This document shows, one piece after another, positions 60,101 through 64,000 of a stretch of DNA of 64,000 bases. The number at the start of each line of letters is the position of its first letter. Within the stretch, counting starts at the first letter, position 1. The notes under the pieces are model-generated. The model saw only the letters and a list, made by a program, of their open reading frames with translations. It ran no database searches and had not been told where the DNA came from. Both the position numbers and the translations under genes were made by a program. The stretch is taken from assembly GCA_964019415.1 (NCBI GenBank), contig OZ025870.1:9521415-9585414 (forward strand), read 5' to 3'. The DNA is from Ianthella basta. Lineage: Eukaryota > Porifera > Demospongiae > Verongiida > Ianthellidae.

Positions 60101-63100
60101 TGAATTCCCTATTTAGGCATCATGTTACCCCTCCACACAAAAATGGATCAAGTTAAATCTATAATGCATCCACTTGTACACTCTACAGACCATTTCCTCT
60201 TCCTGTCATTAAATATATATTGTGGAAAAGACAGGAAGATGGTCTGGTAGATTTGCCAGATGTCACTGTTCAAACCCCCAGGAGTCAGTGGGAGTGACAA
60301 AAGTTGGCAATGCATTGATACTCACTGACTATGGCTTAGTTGTGAACAAAGATGGCTCAAATACTGTTTCAATCGACAGCGGTTGTATGACAAGTGATTG
60401 ATTACTGAAGACTTGTAGCCACAAGAGATTGAAGGCCAGGAATAGCAGTGGCACATGATGCCGTTACAGACTGCTTTTATTGTTAGTGCTACGATTTGGC
60501 TTCCTACTCTGGTGAAACGCAGTGCTGCCACTGCCAGCACTACACTGTGCCTGCAGAGTGATTTAGTTTTTTAAGAGTAAATGATACATTAATTATTATA
60601 CTGTGCAACTGAATACAACAATATAGGCACACATGCGCACTACCCCTGATATACCAAAAGTGAGAATTAATTTGCTTAGATAAATTCAGTACAAGTAATA
60701 GTTGTGAGGGTCGCGAGTAGAAATTGGGGTTAGCGCACATTTGGCGATTCAAAGATTCTCCCGGATTTAGGTAGGCACAAGTAGTCTACATACTGTTAGC
60801 AAGTTTGAAGTGCATCTGAACTTCATTTGCCGAGAAATCGTCAGTTGAATGAACCATCCTCGCCATTTTATTTGTATACAGAGTATATAATATGATGGCG
60901 GCTTACCATTTGCGTACCTAGAATTTGGCTTCGTTTACCACAGTTTTGCTGTTTATCAGCAATATAGCAGTCGTCTTTGTGTTCTACAGTTGCAATGTGC
61001 CATTCAACAGATTGAAGACGGTATTTTAGAGCAAGACAACTTCAGACAGAGAGATGCGAGTGGCCTTCGGAATTACGAAGCGAAAAGTGAAGTATGCCAT
61101 CAAATGGCACAGTTATTGTTTCAAATAATGTAAAAGACATTATATATTGTTGCGCATTTGTTTAAATTGTTCGACAGAGTTGTTCAGTGCCACTTCTTGC
61201 TCTTTGAATGTTGCCGATTTTCGGCCGCCGTTTTTCAACTATGACGTTTTGCACTTACCTGCGATTTCTACTCGCGACTCTCACAGTTGGATAGTGATAT
61301 GTGAGTCTAATACATGACTACAAGTGTCATTTATCATTCGTGGATGTGGGCCTCAGCTGTGTTATAATGCTATTCTTCACCCTTGGCACTTATGCCTTGA
61401 TTGTGTAATGACCTAGCTGTCTAGACCTTATAGCTTATACTGCATTGTGTGATTTTATATGTGTGCTTATTTTAGACAGACTCTTGTTTGTGTCTTAGGT
61501 GCTATCCAGAGAGAAAAAGATGGCTATTGTAACAGCAGTGCAAGGAGACTTCACATTGTCTCTTGCTGAATACAAAGGGATTGTGCCAATCACATACCAG
61601 ACTGAATTGCACTTCCGGAGATTCTATTATCTAAAGCTGTGCCAGCCAGCAAAAACAAAGGCTAGTGAAACAGTCATGAGTTCTGCAGTATCAGAATTAT
61701 ACCTGCGTAGTGACAAGTGTATTTTGCGACAAGGTATTATGAATTCTTCAGCAATCATGTACAATAATTGTACACTTGCCTCTGGCCCGGTGCCAGTTTA
61801 TGTGCCAATTATAATTATGAAGCTATAATTTACTAAATTCAATCTTTCACAACACAACCACACATGAGTGAAAGGAGAAAATTTCTGACATTACATAGTA
61901 TATTATATTGCTCTAACAGGCCGTAAATGAAGACAATGGTGAGAAATATGCCGGCCAGGTGTCTGAAGTTCTGGATTGGAGCAAACTGAGGAACTATAGC
62001 ATCATGTCTTCACGTTTCCAGAATGCACTGGAAGAGACTCTGAAGTCTGGATCTATCCACATGGGAATGGAGGCAAGGCGAGTCATATTTTGCATTTTCA
62101 GATTTAAACAATTGTTTTTGTGTGATTGTATACATAGCACCAAATAGAATACACAATTTCTCAGGGATGTAGGAATGGCGTACTGAAAAATATTAATTAT
62201 GCAGAAACAAGGAAAGAGTATTTTACACGGTGGAGCATTTAACCATAGTACCTCCAAACAAGAGTGTTGCACTACATATCTATACATCCTTAAATGTTAG
62301 GTCAATGGTTAATGCTGCCATGTGTAATAATCCCTGCATGCTTAATAATAATAAGGTAATATTTTACAAGTTTTATCATTTTTAATAATATTTTATAGTT
62401 TCTGAACTTTGTATGCATGGAACATGAGCTCGGATATGGTGCAGCCCTCTTTCTGGAGTGACAACCAGCACCTAGGCTCTCGAAAAATGTGACGGAAATA
62501 TAGAGGTCTTTGTCTATGGGAGCAAGCACGTTTGTATGGAAGTATAAGTTTATTTCTAGATCGGACAGTTGGTACAAGCAACCAATCCTCCTGGGTAGCA
62601 TTGTTACTTATACAGTAATTGCGCTGTACTTTTCTTTTGTATTTTAGGATATAAACAACCACCACTATTCCTACATGAACAGCACAAGTGTGCTTATAAT
62701 TCAAAATACATTTTAGACGCGCTTTCTGATAAGGTGAAGGTTTATAACTCAGCCTCTGTCAGATGAATGAGTTGCGTGGTAAGCCCACAAAATTGTATCA
62801 ATTCTGTCTACACATTACATCAGCATCATAATTATAGAAGTATAGCATTTGTAAACCCTGCTGAAACCTAATTATGGGTCACATGTGTGCATTTACCATG
62901 ACAACAGCACTGCAGCTCAACCTATATGTTTACCATATTATGACATGTGTATTTTGCTTAGATTTGGCAAGATTTTCTTTAAGGCTGAGCGAAAGCTTAC
63001 AGCAGATGAACTTCATGCAGAATTCCCTGTGGCTGACGTCGAAAAGGATGGTCTAATCAATGTTTCAAAGCTTGCTATTGGCAGCTCACATTGGACTTTT

Positions 63101-63575
63101 GTTACAGCGTAAGTAGGGATGCTAAATTGTCAACTTGTAAGACTGTTATGTTGTGCAGAATGCGCATGTCTTAGCTTATAATTGCAGATATTCTAAGCAA
63201 GTTTTATACAGTGTCTGCATTACATATATAGTCTTCACTACAATATTGCATTTTTAAAATTTCATAAAAGCAAGTAAGCTTCACAAGTAGATAACTCAAC
63301 AAAATTGGCTTGTATAGGGGACCATTGCAATTGATGTATTGTATACTCTCCAGGCTTCCCACATCAAAGTTCAAAGTACCCGATCCCAAACTCCCCCTCA
63401 TATGGGAGTATGAAACATTGGATATCAATTTCACATACATTCCACAGGACCCTAAGGATGAGTATGTTCACTTTGTGCTGCACACGTACCGAGACAATAA
63501 GGGAGTCTTTCAGTTCGTAGACATGTGGCCAAAGTTGGGCAAGGACCTAGTGTTTGACTGTCTCTCACTTCATGG
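45120..63575 (+). CDS. Coiled-coil and KH-domain protein, right paralogue (multi-exon, continues past window)
   Basis: Exons: 45120-45329, 45800-45931, 49101-49181, 50203-50388, 50581-50706, 52856-52924, 53085-53201, 55775-55858, 61499-about 61660, 61920-62077, 62962-63108, 63354-63575. All exons to 55858 are whole-codon lengths, and the later ones match the left paralogue in phase. The first six encode coiled coil (QEVKKMFTDMKSGLLTLQKQ, LEVLSKRIQLESLSETIEEL, HHLKFEAELKQLQDFK). Two exons make the KH domain. The C-terminal module carries LSLAEYKGIVP, MGMEARFGKIFF and FDCLSLHG motifs of unknown family. Introns hold a LINE, a Kolobok-like element, MITEs and a Mutator-like element, which is why it is about twice as long as its left counterpart. 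The donor of the 61499 exon is unclear: no good phase-0 GT is present and AAG|GC at about 61660 is possible. No start exon is seen. Confidence 0.8.
46870..47507. mobile_element. TTAA-flanked MITE, copy 5 (long subfamily)
   Basis: TTAACCCATTAGGACCAAA left end and GGGCCCTAATGGGTTAA right end, with TTAA at 46870-46873 and 47504-47507. It shares the duplicated right terminus with the 12697 copy. It lies in an intron of the right KH gene. Confidence 0.85.
47531..48170. mobile_element. Mutator-like long-TIR element, copy 2
   Basis: TIRs of about 215 bp start AGTCTCATGTAGCCAGACC and end with the complement GGTCTGGCTACGTGAGACT. Flanks ATATTGCAGCT and ATATTGCATCC form an 11 bp target duplication with two mismatches. 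The termini match the 13604 element, so both belong to one superfamily; the inner sequence differs. Non-coding. It inserted 23 bp from the MITE at 46870-47507. Confidence 0.8.
49215..49550 (-). mobile_element. Penelope-type terminal fragment with hammerhead-like core
   Basis: The minus strand holds CTGACGAAGGCCTTCGGGCC followed by GAAACGTC (core 49367-49394). This matches the CUGANGA-helix-GAAAC order seen at 31343-31375, again with GTC directly after GAAAC. The flanking sequence has no RT. The attribution to a Penelope-like element is by this motif only. Confidence 0.4.
50707..52855 (+). other. Intron of the right KH gene
   Basis: AT-rich, with no supported gene or clear transposon. An open 94 bp segment at 52698-52791 with splice-like ends was rejected as an exon on phase grounds. 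Confidence 0.5.
53085..55858 (+). CDS. KH-domain exons of the right coiled-coil/KH gene
   Basis: 53085-53201 (117 bp) reads FEVPSKFQRIIIGPRGQNIK, with GxxG loop GPRG, then RIEAKTGV and VPGPRE. 55775-55858 (84 bp) reads DVGLVTMIGDNRRCEAAKKE. This split-KH arrangement equals the left paralogue. The GxxG loop differs (GPRG against GAKG), but both keep a basic residue suited to nucleic-acid contact. The intron between them contains the LINE at 54085-55020. Confidence 0.9.
54085..55020 (+). mobile_element. 5'-truncated non-LTR retrotransposon (LINE)
   Basis: A 276-codon frame (54091-54921) encodes the end of a reverse transcriptase: the catalytic box LLLFADDMVV, then VNWRKTKVM, KYLGVMISSDG and the LLYGCETWTLSKQQQ thumb/C-terminal motif. 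The element ends with a (TTGAA)n tail. A perfect 13 bp target duplication, ATTATTATTCCTC, lies at 54072-54084 and 55021-55033. The intact flanks and open frame imply a recent, target-primed insertion into the intron that splits the KH domain. Clade not assigned. Confidence 0.9.
55958..57385 (+). mobile_element. Kolobok-like DNA transposon remnant with THAP-like peptide
   Basis: TTAA is duplicated at 55958-55961 and 57382-57385, with TIRs AGGTCCACTGTC and GACAGTGGACCT. Inside, 56142-56372 reads HKCVAGGCSR, then HFTKSDSLKKRWPAAV. The C-x-C start and the HFxxxDxxxKxRW block resemble a THAP zinc-finger DNA-binding domain. TTAA duplication plus THAP fits Kolobok transposons, with P-element relatives as an alternative. 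The remaining frames are short, so the transposase is decayed or partial. Confidence 0.65.
57450..58070 (-). mobile_element. Old LINE relic, RT C-terminal zinc-knuckle region
   Basis: Minus-strand translation gives LRMGCLPLAMEMRWYSHIQY, then ECRLCG, a stop, KVEDQSHFLAICPAINDLR. The CxxC...HxxxxC knuckle with VEDQxHFL is the usual C-terminal end of several LINE polyproteins. The in-frame stop marks it as dead. Confidence 0.7.
58790..59102 (+). repeat. Partial tandem duplication
   Basis: Two modules recur. AATGCATCCCTGCCCTG-type blocks lie at 58790-58825 and 58916-58950. TTACCTTAGGCACTC-type blocks of about 90 bp, ending CCACTGTC(G/A)CACTGG, lie at 58829-58918 and 59010-59102. Non-coding intronic sequence. 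Confidence 0.75.
59308..59346 (+). repeat. (TATG/TA)n microsatellite
   Basis: Simple ATATATGTATGTATGTATAT-type repeat in an intron of the right KH gene. Confidence 0.9.
60704..61284. mobile_element. MITE with GTGAGAG termini, copy 2
   Basis: Left end GTGAGGGTCGCGAGTAGAAA, right end ATTTCTACTCGCGACTCTCAC, flanked by AGTT on both sides (4 bp duplication). Internal GCCGATTTTCGGC and CAGTGCCACTTC blocks match the 7285..7866 element in reverse orientation. Confidence 0.8.
61920..63108 (+). CDS. C-terminal module exons joined by a GC-AG intron (right paralogue)
   Basis: 61920-62077 ends ATGGAGGCAAG, followed by GCGAGT; 62962-63108 starts after TGCTTAG. Joined in phase 2 they read MGMEARFGKIFFKAERKL, matching the left paralogue across the junction. 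No nearby GT gives a frame that matches. Confidence 0.85.
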
Positions 63576-64000
63576 GTAGGTGTTTTCAAGCTGTCACCAA
63601 AACAGAAGCACAATAAGTAATTTGCCATTGTTCTATAGTGTCTGTATTGCTCTTTGAAATGAATTAACTTTGGGTGTGTGTCCATCAGATGTGTATGCTA
63701 TTGTGTCTCACTTCATAATATATAAATATAATATATATATATATACTCCGTTGCCGGGGCAACCGCCGGGATATAACTACAATAAGAAGCCGTTTTTGGG
63801 GTATAACTGCAATAAGAAGCTATATACTGCACAGGGGCGCTTAAATTCTGGTATCACTGCCCAAATATGGAAGTTGTTATTGATAACAACCAAGGTGTCA
63901 AATCACACCAAAGCACTTAACACAAAGCCTATAGCAATGAGGCAAGGTTAGGATGAAAGTATAAACACAAAACCAAGTTTGAGATAACAATGAAGCAAAA
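63576..64000 (+). other. Intron sequence at the right edge
   Basis: After the GTAGGT donor the sequence is AT-rich. Two short repeated blocks of (GG)(G/T)ATAACTACAATAAGAAGC type lie at 63770-63820. No exon is seen before the window ends. Confidence 0.4.

Noticed and set aside
60991..61094. Open segment with AG acceptor and GT donor, between KH exons
   Set aside because: It lies wholly inside the MITE at 60704-61284 and has no counterpart in the left paralogue.
1..64000. CRISPR arrays, rRNA or prokaryotic operons
   Set aside because: No regularly spaced repeats of that kind and no rRNA-like sequence were seen; the gene structure is eukaryotic throughout.

Overview
The window is nuclear DNA from an invertebrate animal. 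Most genes are split by short GT-AG introns. It is dense in small inverted-repeat transposons, non-LTR and Penelope-like retroelements, and it carries a short interstitial TTAGGG tract. The lineage-specific expansion of RING/TRAF-zinc-finger, SPRY and CARD-like genes would suit a sponge, but that is inference, not something the sequence proves. There are no bacterial operons, CRISPR arrays or rRNA genes.

The layout is a mirror. On the left arm, minus strand, a coiled-coil/KH-domain gene (exons 91..9062, continuing past the left edge) lies beside a CARD-like gene (about 13353..16175). On the right arm, plus strand, a paralogous CARD-like gene (33867..36079) lies beside a paralogous coiled-coil/KH gene (exons 45120..63575, continuing past the right edge). 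Several homologous exons have identical lengths (117, 84 and 222 bp) and phases, so this is an old inverted segmental duplication. The CARD and KH parts of each arm may even be one transcription unit, because the phases fit and no separate first exon for the KH part is visible.

Between the arms (16.6-31.3 kb) is a tandemly duplicated divergent gene pair. Each unit has a minus-strand three-exon gene encoding SPRY + SH3-like + RING + TRAF-type zinc fingers + coiled coil (copy 1: 18557..23872; copy 2: 26081..29412). About 0.4 kb upstream, in the opposite direction, is a single-exon SH3-like + RING + TRAF-zinc-finger gene: intact at 24285..25475, a pseudogene at 29785..30597. A third unit survives only as intron 1 plus a damaged exon 1 (about 30598..31255) and is cut off by a Penelope-like element. 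A single-exon gene of unknown function lies at 16671..17483. The domain content suggests ubiquitin-dependent, innate-immune-type signalling; this is inferred from domains only.

Mobile DNA fills the introns and spacers. It includes five TTAA-flanked MITEs, two Mutator-like long-TIR elements with 11 bp target duplications, a Kolobok-like element with a THAP-like remnant, two copies of a GTGAGAG-ended MITE, a Harbinger-like MITE, several foldbacks, a 5'-truncated LINE with a perfect 13 bp target duplication, and a Penelope-like element with RT and GIY-YIG domains. A 1.3 kb element at 40794..42134 with inverted arms contains a well-formed hammerhead ribozyme candidate.
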